This document shows positions 48,118 through 56,243 of a stretch of 64,000 bases of DNA, piece by piece; position 1 is the stretch's first letter; every line of letters begins with the position of its first letter. Location of the stretch: contig NZ_JACHDP010000001.1 of NCBI RefSeq assembly GCF_014201145.1, positions 2,914,001 to 2,978,000 on the forward strand. The letters are read 5' to 3'. The DNA is from Micromonospora parathelypteridis (GTDB lineage: Bacteria > Actinomycetota > Actinomycetes > Mycobacteriales > Micromonosporaceae). A program made the position numbers and the translations under genes. Below the pieces are notes generated by a model that saw only the letters and a list, made by a program, of their open reading frames with translations, did no database searches and was not told the DNA's origin.

Positions 48118-48648
48118 ATGAAATTGCGACAATTCGCGTTTATTGCCACGCTGATGACGGCTGCCTCGATCGCTGGCAGCGGCGCACCGCCAACCGGGCC
48201 GATCCCGGACGGCCGACCCGCTGGCAGCGTCGAGATCATCGACCTGAACGGCCTCAGCAACATCGAGTTCGGTGCCACCGAGGACGAACTGACCCGACGC
48301 GGCATCCTGCTCACCGATCTGGATGCCTGCGGGCCGATGCTCGCCGGCCACGACACGGTCAGCCCGGTCTTCGTGGAGGACAAGCTGGTGCTGCTCTGGG
48401 TCGGTGACCCGATGCGGACACCGGAGGGCATCACGGCGGGCTCACCCGTCGAGCAGGTGTGGGCACGATATCCGCAGGTCACTCGACTCCGGGCTCCACA
48501 GGGGACGCACCGCCTCGATGGGCTGCTCGCCCGCAGCGGCGACCGCGCGTACCTCTTCCTGCACGACGGGCGCACGGTCCGAAAGACCATCGCGGGGTAC
48601 GCCGACTGGGCCCGCCGCCTCTTCGACGAGGGGGCGGGCCCGTGCTGA
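48118..48648 (+). CDS. secreted hypothetical protein
   Basis: A 176-residue exported protein. The signal peptide MKLRQFAFIATLMTAASIAGSGA is cleaved near residue 24. The mature part includes VEIIDLNGLSNIEFGATEDELTRRGIL, repeated in spirit by GITAGSPVEQVWARYP, which are like the short loops of small periplasmic-type proteins. It has two cysteines (LDACGPML and the final Cys). AYLFLHDGRTVRKTIAGYADWARRLFDEG is near the end. No family was recognised. It converges with the TAP-like hydrolase gene 14 bases away. Confidence 0.8.
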   Translation: MKLRQFAFIATLMTAASIAGSGAPPTGPIPDGRPAGSVEIIDLNGLSNIEFGATEDELTRRGILLTDLDACGPMLAGHDTVSPVFVEDKLVLLWVGDPMRTPEGITAGSPVEQVWARYPQVTRLRAPQGTHRLDGLLARSGDRAYLFLHDGRTVRKTIAGYADWARRLFDEGAGPC

Positions 48649-48662
48649 CCGACGCAGAGTGA

Positions 48663-50225
48663 TCAGGGCGACGCGGTGCCGACACAGTCGAGGTCGTCGG
48701 CCGGCAACTTCCCGCCAGCGAGATAGGCGATAACCACCCCGTCCACGCACGCGTTGCCGTAGTTGCCGAAGACACCGTGGATCCGAGCATCGCGCAGGGT
48801 GAGCAGCCGGGAGCCGGTCAGCGCCCGGTGCATCGCCTGGCCGTGCCGGTAGATCGTCCGGGTGTCCCCGGTCGACTGCACGATCAGGGCGGGCACGGCA
48901 TTCCGCACCACGGTCGGCCGCTCCCGTGGCTGCTGCGGCCAGAACGCGCACGGACTGATTGCCCTGGTCACTTCCCCGAACCGGGGCTCACTGGCCCGAT
49001 GCTGCCGGATGTCCCGCCAATAGTCCGCGGGATCGCGGGAGACCGGCACGTCTCCGCAAAGAATCGCGGCCTGCACGCTGCCCGTTGCCGACTCGGCACC
49101 GGTCAGCAGGAACGACAGAGTGTCCGCCAACGACGCGGTGGGTGTCGCCGAGCCCGACGTCGCGGCCCGCCGAAGCACCCGGACCGTCTCGGCGAGGTCG
49201 GCGTGCGTCTCGTCCCGGTCGTCGCCGAGCCGGTTGAGCAGCAGGTACGGCAACGACTGTCGGTCGACCCGGTGGTGGCCCACCCGCAGCGGACGCCGAG
49301 CAGCGGCGGCGTGGATCCCGTCCACGACGGCCAGCACCTGCTGGCCGGTGCTGCCCAGGCCGTACCGGTCATGGTGGCGGGCCACCCAGTCCGCCCAGTC
49401 GCGCAGCGCCACCTCGTTGGCGGGCCCGGCCTCGCGCAGCACCCTCGCGCCGTAGCCCGCGGGGTCGACCGCGCTGTCCAGGACGACCCGATCCGCGCGC
49501 TCGGGAAACATCTGGGTGTAGACCGCGCCGAGGTAGGTGCCGTAGGAGTAGCCGAGGTAGGACAACTTCGTCTCGCCGAGCACAGCCCGAAGGAGATCCA
49601 TGTCGCGGGCCGTGTTTCGGGTGGTGACGTGCGGCAGCAGGTCGGCATTTCGGCGGGTACACCGGGCAGCCAGGTCCCGTTCGAACACGGTCAGCCGGTC
49701 GAACGTGGCACGGTCTGGCCCGGCCGAGCGGGTCCAGGTGCCGGCCGGCCAGCCGCAGTCCAGTGGGGTGCTGCGACCGACGAACCGGGGGTCCAACCCG
49801 ATCAGGTCGAACGTCGCCCCGACGTCACCCATCCACTGCCGTATCGGCAGGACGTCCCACATCCCCGGCGCACCTGGACCGCCGGTGTTCAACAGCAGGA
49901 TGCCGACCCGGCGTTCGGTGTCGGTCGCCGCCAACCGGGACAGCGCCAGGGTGATGGTGGGGCCGCCTGGCCGGGCGTAGTCCAGCGGCACGGTCAGCTC
50001 GGTGCAGGTCGCGCCCGCCTGGTCCAACTCGGCACCGGTCTGATCGGCCGAACCCTGCTGACAGCTGTGCCAGGAAAGGCGTTGTCGCTCGTAGCCACTC
50101 AGGTCGCCGGCATCGGCCCGCACCGGGCCCGCGGCGGCGGTGACGGTGACGGTGACGGTGACGGTGACGGCGGTCAGCACCGCCATCGCCCTCGTCGCGC
50201 CGGTGATCCCACCGTTCCAGATCAT
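48663..50225 (-). CDS. secreted alpha/beta hydrolase, TAP-like (tripeptidyl aminopeptidase family)
   Basis: A 520-residue exported serine hydrolase. The signal peptide ends near residue 37 and carries a run of Val-Thr pairs from a GGTGAC hexamer array. NTGGPGAPGMWD forms the oxyanion loop, and the nucleophile elbow is LGYSYGTYLGAVY near residue 215. The C-terminal TAP-like domain has VPALIVQSTGDTRTIYRHGQAMH with the acid, then ARIHGVFGNYGNACVDGVVIAYLAGGKLP with the catalytic His. Family enzymes release N-terminal tripeptides or act as proteases. ATG 50225 follows AAAGGAGA. The beta-lactamase-family gene lies upstream, 41 bases away on the same strand. Confidence 0.93.
   Translation of the reverse strand: MIWNGGITGATRAMAVLTAVTVTVTVTVTAAAGPVRADAGDLSGYERQRLSWHSCQQGSADQTGAELDQAGATCTELTVPLDYARPGGPTITLALSRLAATDTERRVGILLLNTGGPGAPGMWDVLPIRQWMGDVGATFDLIGLDPRFVGRSTPLDCGWPAGTWTRSAGPDRATFDRLTVFERDLAARCTRRNADLLPHVTTRNTARDMDLLRAVLGETKLSYLGYSYGTYLGAVYTQMFPERADRVVLDSAVDPAGYGARVLREAGPANEVALRDWADWVARHHDRYGLGSTGQQVLAVVDGIHAAAARRPLRVGHHRVDRQSLPYLLLNRLGDDRDETHADLAETVRVLRRAATSGSATPTASLADTLSFLLTGAESATGSVQAAILCGDVPVSRDPADYWRDIRQHRASEPRFGEVTRAISPCAFWPQQPRERPTVVRNAVPALIVQSTGDTRTIYRHGQAMHRALTGSRLLTLRDARIHGVFGNYGNACVDGVVIAYLAGGKLPADDLDCVGTASP
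50139..50168 (-). repeat. GGTGAC hexamer array in signal-peptide codons
   Basis: Five tandem 6-base units at 50139-50168 encode alternating Thr and Val in the hydrophobic core of the hydrolase signal peptide. Slippage would change the core length by two residues while keeping frame. Confidence 0.9.
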
Positions 50226-50266
50226 TGTCGTCTCCTTTGTCGTCGGAGAGTCCGCACGCCGGCGGC

Positions 50267-51427
50267 TCACCGGGCCTCACACAGGGCGGTGTGGAGGGTC
50301 GCGGACAGCGCCTGCCAGCTCTCATAAGACGCTGGTTCGTCGTTCACGACGAGCTGCGCCCGTCGACCGTCGGCGGTGACGCCGCCCAGGGTGCGGAAGC
50401 CCGGCGTCGTCCCGCCGTGCCCCCAGTACAGGGCTCCGCCACAGCCGGCCAGCGGCGTCGAGATGATCCCGAGCCCGTATCGGGCGCCGGGCCACAGCCG
50501 GTCCGGGTCGGCCGGCACCGTCCGGGTCAGCGCGGCGAGGCCGATGGGGTCCAGCAGTCGACCGCTGAGCAGCGCGGCGAAGAAGCGGTTCTGGTCGGCG
50601 AGGGTCGAGACGAGCGCCCCTCCCGCACCACCGAACGACATGTTGAACTCGGTGACATCTCGCCGCCCCTCAGCGCCGACCAACGCGTAGCCACGTGGAT
50701 GTGCCCCCCGGATCCGCACCGAGTCTCCGGGCCAGTCGGTGTCGCTCAGGCCCAGTGGCCCGATGATCCGCCGGGTGATCTCCACGCCGATGTCGTGGCC
50801 GGTGACCCGCTCGACGATCAGGCCGGCGAGGACGTAGTTGGTGGTCGAGTAGTGCCAGCCCGCAGTGGGTGGCGGTTGGGCCAGCGCCATCGCGATCAGC
50901 TCCGCCGGCGAATGGTGTCGATACCGCCAACGATCCACCCGGTCCCAGTCCATCGCGTCGACGTGGTCGGGCAGGCCGCTGGTGTGCCGCAGCAGATCGC
51001 GGACGGTGATCCGCCGGCCGTCGTACCCGTTGGCCCGGACCAGGCCCGGAAGGTATGTCTCGATGGGGGTGTCCAACCCGAGACGGCCCTCGGCGACGAG
51101 TTGCAGCACGACGGTCGCGGTGAACGTCTTGGTCGTGCTGCCGATCCTGATCCGCTCGTCGGCACGCATCGGCCGGCCCGTTCGCAGGTCGGCTCGGCCG
51201 CTGGCGTCGGACCACCGGCCGCAAGTGGGTCCGTGCACCTCGATGGCCGCACCGACCAGCCGGTGAGTGGTGGTCAGCGCGTGCAGCGCCGCTTTCGTCG
51301 CCGGCAGGCCCGAGCACCCCGGCCCCGGTTCGCGGGCCGCGGCCGGCACACCCGCACCGCCGAGGGCGAGCAGGACAACCCCGGCGAGCACGCCCAAACG
51401 GTGCCTTCGTCGTGTCGGTCTTCTCAT
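50267..51427 (-). CDS. secreted serine hydrolase, class C beta-lactamase/DD-peptidase family
   Basis: A 386-residue exported penicillin-binding-like enzyme. The signal peptide is MRRPTRRRHRLGVLAGVVLLALG. The active site has Ser-Thr-Thr-Lys in IGSTTKTFTATVVLQ (near residue 96), the Tyr motif WHYSTTNYVLAG near 193, and the third motif as WGHGGTTPGF near 343. It is probably a D-alanyl-D-alanine carboxypeptidase or esterase rather than a resistance enzyme. It lies 41 bases upstream of the TAP-like hydrolase gene and diverges from the histidine kinase gene; the two-component system may control it. Confidence 0.92.
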   Translation of the reverse strand: MRRPTRRRHRLGVLAGVVLLALGGAGVPAAAREPGPGCSGLPATKAALHALTTTHRLVGAAIEVHGPTCGRWSDASGRADLRTGRPMRADERIRIGSTTKTFTATVVLQLVAEGRLGLDTPIETYLPGLVRANGYDGRRITVRDLLRHTSGLPDHVDAMDWDRVDRWRYRHHSPAELIAMALAQPPPTAGWHYSTTNYVLAGLIVERVTGHDIGVEITRRIIGPLGLSDTDWPGDSVRIRGAHPRGYALVGAEGRRDVTEFNMSFGGAGGALVSTLADQNRFFAALLSGRLLDPIGLAALTRTVPADPDRLWPGARYGLGIISTPLAGCGGALYWGHGGTTPGFRTLGGVTADGRRAQLVVNDEPASYESWQALSATLHTALCEAR

Positions 51428-51486
51428 CTCACCGACGCTAGGGACGGCGGGACGTGCCCACGAGGGAGCAGAGACCCCGATCGATG

Positions 51487-51502
51487 GTGTAGCTGGCTAC
51501 AC
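51487..51502. promoter_or_regulatory. palindromic site between hydrolase and kinase genes
   Basis: GTGTAGC-TG-GCTACAC, perfect 7-bp arms with a 2-base centre, lies between the two divergent starts, about 35 bases before the kinase ATG. The size and 2-bp spacer resemble NarL/LuxR-family response-regulator sites, so it could be an operator of the adjoining system. Confidence 0.55.
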
Positions 51503-51536
51503 TGCCCTACCCCCGTTGTGGACGGAGAATAGGGCG

Positions 51537-52757
51537 ATGCGGCGGGCGTGGTTCGCAACGACGTACCTGGTGACCGGCGGGGCCACAGCGGTCGCGTCGG
51601 CGGTCGCGATCGTCGCGCTGGCCGGCGCACTCGCATTGAGCTTCGTCCTGGTCGGCGTCGCGCTGCTGGCCCCAGCCGTGCGCGTCCTCGAGGCGCTCGT
51701 CGACCTGGAGCGCCGCCGCGCGGAACGGCTGCTGGTCACACCGATCACGGCTGAGCCCCGGACGTCGGACATGACCCCGGCCGCCCGGCTGCGTGCCGCC
51801 GCAGGTGATCCGGCCACCTACCGGAGTGCGGCCTGGCTGACCGTGCACGCCATCGCCGGGGTGCCGTTGGCGGCCGGGGTGCTGCTGCTCTGGCTGATCG
51901 CGCTGGGCGGGCTGATCGTGCCGCTCATGTGGTGGGCCGTGCCGGTCGAGGCGCCGCTCACCTTCGTCGTGCCGATCACGAGCTGGGTCGAGGCCCTGCT
52001 GTTGCCACCCCTGCTCGCGCTCGCTGCGCTGACGCTCCTCCGGTGGGCCGTCCCGGCCTTCGGCGTGAGGTACGCCCTGGCCGCGCGGGCGGCGTTCGCG
52101 CCGTCGTCGCGGAGCCGGTTGGAGCGCCGGGTCACGGAACTCACGGCCACCCGGGCCGGTGCGCTCGACGTCCACGCCGCGGAGCTGCGGCGTATCGAAC
52201 GCGATCTGCACGACGGCACCCAAGCCCGGCTGGTGGCGATCGCCATCCACCTCGGCGTCGCGCAGAATCAACGGGCCGCCGACCCGGCGCTCGCGGACCA
52301 GTTGATCGACCGGGCCCGGACGAGCGTCGAGGCGGCGCTGACCGAGCTGCGCGCCGTGGTGCGCGGCATCTATCCGCCGATCCTCGCCGACCGAGGTCTG
52401 CCCGGTGCCGTGCACGCGCTCGCCGCCGACTGTCCGGTGCCGCTCACGGTCCGGGTCACCCCGCTGCAACGCCTACCGGCCGCGCTGGAGAGCGCCGCCT
52501 ACTTCGTCGTCGCGGAGGCGTTGGCCAACATCGCCCGGCACAGTGGGGCGACCGGTGGTGACCTGCGAGTGGAACACCGGGCGGGCCAGCTTGTGGTCAA
52601 CGTGACCGACGACGGTGTCGGTGGCGCGCAGACTTCGAACGGCACCGGCCTGACCGGCATCCGGCGCCGGGTCGCGGCCCTGGACGGCAGGGTCGAGTTG
52701 AGCAGCCCGATTGGTGGGCCGACGGTGCTGCGAGTGGAGTTGCCGTGCGCGTCCTGA
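51537..52757 (+). CDS. two-component sensor histidine kinase (NarL-type, HisKA_3)
   Basis: A 406-residue membrane sensor kinase. Four hydrophobic segments in two pairs appear between residues 8 and 180 (ATTYLVTGGATAVASAVAIVALAG and AGVPLAAGVLLLWLIALGGL among them). The phospho-acceptor is His225 in ERDLHDGTQARLVAIAIHLG, and the dimerisation helix continues to AVVRGIYPPILADRGLPGAV. The ATPase domain has the N box NIARHSGA and DDGVGG, then GTGLTGIRRRVAALDG. ATG 51537 follows GGAGAATAGGG. It overlaps the response-regulator start by 13 bases. There is no large outer loop, so it probably senses a membrane-related signal. Confidence 0.93.
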   Translation: MRRAWFATTYLVTGGATAVASAVAIVALAGALALSFVLVGVALLAPAVRVLEALVDLERRRAERLLVTPITAEPRTSDMTPAARLRAAAGDPATYRSAAWLTVHAIAGVPLAAGVLLLWLIALGGLIVPLMWWAVPVEAPLTFVVPITSWVEALLLPPLLALAALTLLRWAVPAFGVRYALAARAAFAPSSRSRLERRVTELTATRAGALDVHAAELRRIERDLHDGTQARLVAIAIHLGVAQNQRAADPALADQLIDRARTSVEAALTELRAVVRGIYPPILADRGLPGAVHALAADCPVPLTVRVTPLQRLPAALESAAYFVVAEALANIARHSGATGGDLRVEHRAGQLVVNVTDDGVGGAQTSNGTGLTGIRRRVAALDGRVELSSPIGGPTVLRVELPCAS

Positions 52758-53393
52758 TCGCCGAGGACAACATCCTGCTCCAGGAAGGGCTCAACCTGCT
52801 GCTCAGCACCCGCCGGATTCGAGGTGACGGCGGCGGTGGACTCGCCCGGCGACATCATCGCGGCGATTGATCGGCAGCGCCCCGACGTCGCCATCATGGA
52901 CATCCGACTGCCGCCCACGTTCCGCGACGAAGGGCTCCGGACCGCGTTGACCGCTCGGCGGCAACACCCAGGTCTGCCGGTGCTACTGCTCTCGCAGTAC
53001 GTGGAGCGCGCCTACGCGTCTGAGCTGCTCGCCGATGGGCAGGGCGCAGTTGGTTACCTACTCAAGGACCGGGTGTCCCGGGTCGAGGAGTTCCTCGACG
53101 CGTTGCGTCGGGTCGCGGCCGGCGGCACGGTGTTGGACCCGCAGGTCGTGGCCCAGCTCGTCGCCGCCCGGCGCAGCCCGCTCGCCGACCTCACCCCACG
53201 CGAGCGCGAGGTGCTTGCGCTGATGGCGGGAGGCAGCACCAACACGGGCATCGCCGCACAGCTCGTCATCACCGAACGCGCGGTGAGCAAGCACATCGGG
53301 AACATCTTCACCAAGCTCGACCTGCCGCCCGACACCGACGTGCACCGCCGGGTCGCCGCCGTGCTCGCCTTCCTGAACGACCCGGGACGGTGA
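52745..53393 (+). pseudogene. LuxR/NarL-family response regulator with +1 frameshift
   Basis: The gene starts GTG CGC GTC at 52745 (VRVLIAEDNILLQEGLNLLLST), overlapping the kinase 3' end. After codon 22 the frame is lost. If one C of the CCC run at 52809-52811 is removed, the sequence continues AGFEVTAAVDSPGD and a complete receiver follows, with the phospho-Asp in VAIMDIRLP and Lys in GYLLKDRV. The DNA-binding domain LTPREREVLALMAGGSTNTGIAAQLVITERAVSKHIGNIFTKL extends to 53393. So it is either a recent loss of function, a sequencing error in a short homopolymer, or a programmed shift. Without it the kinase has no partner here. Confidence 0.88.
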
Positions 53394-53448
53394 GCGGGCC
53401 GGCCCACCGAGGACCGACCCACCCGCCGCACCCGGCCTGGCTACGACT

Positions 53449-55056
53449 TCAGTGGAACGACCGCCAGAAGTCATACGAATGGGCGGTCGCGAAGTCCGTC
53501 GTCCCCCCGCCGAACACCCGCACGTACGGGGCATCAGCGCGGAATCGGGGCCAGCCCGCGCGACCCGTCCGGGCGAAATCGCTCCAGGTCCGGACCATGT
53601 CGTTGGAGAGCCGTCGCTGGGTCGACGTGAGCGCCTCGGCGTAGTCGACCGTGAACAGGTACGGCAGCTCGGCGCAGTGGTACGCCCCGGCCGGGAAGGT
53701 CGGCTCGGGCCCTTCGGTGAAGAACGGCGCATCCTCCTCAGCAAACTCGTACATGAACGTCGGCACCCGCCGGGCGAACGCCAACGCGGCGGAGTAGACC
53801 GGTTCGGCGTAGTCGTGGTCGGTCAACACGGCACCCAACGTCTCGCTGGCAAACTGCTTGTCATTCCGGGGATAGCGGGCCAGCACCTCCTCCGCCCGGT
53901 CACCAAACACGGCGCGTACCTGGTCCCGGTACTGGTCATCGGTAAGCGGGCACGACTCGGGCGACGGCTCCGACGACGGCCCGGACGACGGCTCCGGGCA
54001 GTTCAGTCCACCGCGTTCCATGCCCCACACCACGAGCCGGGACTCGTCCCGGTTCATCCCGGTCAGCACCGGGACCGGGTGCAGCCGACCGTTCGCCAAC
54101 GCGTCTGCCGGGTTCGTCGGCAGCGTGTGGCCGTCGACGACCGGGCCCAGGTCGACACCCGAGCCCGGGTAGCCGGCCGTCTCGATCAGCCGGGCGGGGT
54201 CACGTCCGCGCAGGCAGGCGGCGACCGTACCCGGGTCGGTACATCCGACCCTCCGGGTGAACTCCTCGGCCGACGCGACCGCCTCGGCCCGCGTCTGGAT
54301 CGGGTTCGCGCACGAGTTGCTCTGCATGATCGCGCGGTGGAACAGACCGGCGGAGGCCGGCGCGGCGAGCTGTGCGCAGACGCTGGTCGCCCCGGCGGAC
54401 TGGCCGAACAGGGTGACGTTGCCGGGGTCGCCGCCGAAGGCGGCCACGTTGCGCCGTACCCAGCGCAATGCGGCCTGCTGATCCTGCAGCCCGAAGTTGC
54501 CGGTGAAGCCGTCGGGGCCGGCGAGTGCCGGATGGGCCAGGAACCCGAGCGCGCCGAGCCGGTAGTTCACCGTGACGACGATGACGTCGCCGTCGACCGC
54601 CAGCCGCTGCCCGCCGTACACGTCTCCCCTACCGAACCGGAAGTCCCCGCCGTGCAGCCACACCATGACCGGTCGGGGCGTGCGCGCGGCGGTGCGCGGG
54701 GTCGTGACGTTCAGGTGGAGGCAGTCCTCGGATTCCGCGGGGCGGTCCATGGGTAGCCCTTGCAGTTGGGCGCAGGCGGCACCCGGTTGGATCGCGTCGC
54801 GGACGCCGGTCCAGACCGGGCCCGGCTGCGGCGGGGCCCAACGCAGCGCGCCCAGCGGCGGACGCGAGTACGGGATGCCCTGGAACGAACGGTGGTGCGC
54901 CGAGACGGTGCCGCGTACCGCGCCCTGGTCGGTTCGGACGACGGCCGCGCTCCGCCGATCGTCGGCCGCGGCGGCCGGGCCGACGGCCAGCGTCGGCGCG
55001 AGGAGCGCGACGACGCCCATCGCGACAACCCACCGGGGGTACGGGATCCAGGTCAT
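53449..55056 (-). CDS. secreted type B carboxylesterase
   Basis: A 535-residue exported alpha/beta hydrolase of the carboxylesterase/cholinesterase family. The signal peptide ends near residue 30. The family signatures are SEDCLHLNVTTP near 105, VMVWLHGGDFRFGRG near 125 (oxyanion hole) and VTLFGQSAGATSVCAQL near 212 with the Ser nucleophile. The acid is likely in LTGMNRDESRLVV near 335 and the His in GAYHCAELPYLF near 460. It hydrolyses esters, possibly of xenobiotics or lipids. The GntR-TetR fusion regulator gene diverges from it across 171 bases that contain repeated CTCTAGT motifs, so local control is likely. Confidence 0.94.
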   Translation of the reverse strand: MTWIPYPRWVVAMGVVALLAPTLAVGPAAAADDRRSAAVVRTDQGAVRGTVSAHHRSFQGIPYSRPPLGALRWAPPQPGPVWTGVRDAIQPGAACAQLQGLPMDRPAESEDCLHLNVTTPRTAARTPRPVMVWLHGGDFRFGRGDVYGGQRLAVDGDVIVVTVNYRLGALGFLAHPALAGPDGFTGNFGLQDQQAALRWVRRNVAAFGGDPGNVTLFGQSAGATSVCAQLAAPASAGLFHRAIMQSNSCANPIQTRAEAVASAEEFTRRVGCTDPGTVAACLRGRDPARLIETAGYPGSGVDLGPVVDGHTLPTNPADALANGRLHPVPVLTGMNRDESRLVVWGMERGGLNCPEPSSGPSSEPSPESCPLTDDQYRDQVRAVFGDRAEEVLARYPRNDKQFASETLGAVLTDHDYAEPVYSAALAFARRVPTFMYEFAEEDAPFFTEGPEPTFPAGAYHCAELPYLFTVDYAEALTSTQRRLSNDMVRTWSDFARTGRAGWPRFRADAPYVRVFGGGTTDFATAHSYDFWRSFH

Positions 55057-55139
55057 GACTCTCCATTCGTCGAAGCCGGTACGGCGTACGCGCCGTGTTG
55101 TGGGCGAGCATGCCGAGCTGTCGCCTGCTCGGCTATGGA

Positions 55140-55195
55140 GCTCTAGTACGCCCAGCAGCGAGACAGGCGAACATCGACGAGGTGCTCTAGTGCGC
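55140..55195. promoter_or_regulatory. CTCTAGT direct repeats between esterase and regulator genes
   Basis: GCTCTAGTACGC at 55140-55151 recurs as GCTCTAGTGCGC at 55184-55195, the same strand and exactly 44 bases apart. They lie in the divergent region next to the regulator start at 55228 and may be operator half-sites for it. Confidence 0.5.
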
Positions 55196-55227
55196 TACGG
55201 TCACTTCCAACCGGCGGGAGGGCCACC

Positions 55228-56163
55228 GTGACCGAATTGGACGAGTCCACTCCTCCCTATCTGCGCATCGTCGGGGAGTTGCGGCGGCGCATCACGGCGG
55301 GCGAGTTGAGCCCCGGCGACCGGGTGCCGTCCACCCGCCAGATCGTCCGGGAGTGGGGGGTCGCCATGGCGACCGCCAGCCGGGCACTCACCCTGCTCCG
55401 GCAGGAGGAGTTGGTCCGGGCGGTGCCCGGAGTCGGGATGGTGGTGACCGGCCCGGAGTCGACGCCGGCCGGTCGGGGCGCGCGGGTCGACGCGCGTCAG
55501 CGGCCCGCCCGGGGGGTGACCCGCGACCAGGTGGTGCGGACCGCCACCGAGATCGCCGACGCCGAGGGGTTACCGGGATTGAGCATGCGGCGCATCGCCA
55601 CCGAACTGGATGTGCCCACCATGTCGCTGTACCGGCAGGTCCGCGGCAAGGAGCAGCTTCTGCTGCTGATGGCGGATGCCGCTTTCGCAGCCCATCGTCT
55701 GCCCCGCACGTTCCCCGTCGGGTGGCGCGCCCAACTGGAGTTGCTCTGCCGGCTCCAGTGGTCGATCTACCGGCGGCACCCCTGGCTGGCTCAGGTGATC
55801 TCGGTGACCCGTCCACTGATGGCGCCGCACGCCGTCGCGCACACCGAGTGGGCTCTTCGCGCTCTCGCTGGGCACGGGCTGGACGAGCACGATCTGCTGC
55901 ACCTGGTGGCGGTCCTGGCCAACCACGTACGCGGCACTGCGGTGAACCTGCAGCAGGGAGCCGAGGCGGAGCAGGACACCGGCCTGACCGACGACGAGTG
56001 GATGGTGGCCCACGCCGAGGTGTTGGCCGGGCTGCTCACCGCTGGCGAGTTTCCGCACCTGGCGCGGCTGTCCCGGTCGGAGATCGACCTCAACGTCGAC
56101 AGCCTCTTCGAGTTCGGCCTGGAGCGCCTGCTCGACGGGGTGGCAGAGCTTCTTGAACAATGA
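55228..56163 (+). CDS. GntR/TetR fusion transcriptional regulator
   Basis: A 311-residue protein with two DNA-binding domains. Residues about 8-75 are a GntR winged helix (YLRIVGELRRRITAGELSPGDRVPSTRQIVREWGVAMATASRALTLLRQEELV). After a linker, residues about 95-140 are a TetR helix-turn-helix (GVTRDQVVRTATEIADAEGLPGLSMRRIATELDVPTMSLYRQVRGKEQLL). An all-helical TetR-type ligand domain continues to the C-terminus. Such fusions occur in actinobacteria, as usual repressors with an unusual double head. GTG 55228 is used. It diverges from the carboxylesterase gene, its probable target. The ligand is unknown. Confidence 0.92.
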   Translation: MTELDESTPPYLRIVGELRRRITAGELSPGDRVPSTRQIVREWGVAMATASRALTLLRQEELVRAVPGVGMVVTGPESTPAGRGARVDARQRPARGVTRDQVVRTATEIADAEGLPGLSMRRIATELDVPTMSLYRQVRGKEQLLLLMADAAFAAHRLPRTFPVGWRAQLELLCRLQWSIYRRHPWLAQVISVTRPLMAPHAVAHTEWALRALAGHGLDEHDLLHLVAVLANHVRGTAVNLQQGAEAEQDTGLTDDEWMVAHAEVLAGLLTAGEFPHLARLSRSEIDLNVDSLFEFGLERLLDGVAELLEQ

Positions 56164-56243
56164 CGGATCAAGTCCGTTTTGTGCCAAGACGTGCCACTAT
56201 GGGCACCCAAGAGGCTTTCAACCGTCGAGCGTCCCGAGGAAAA

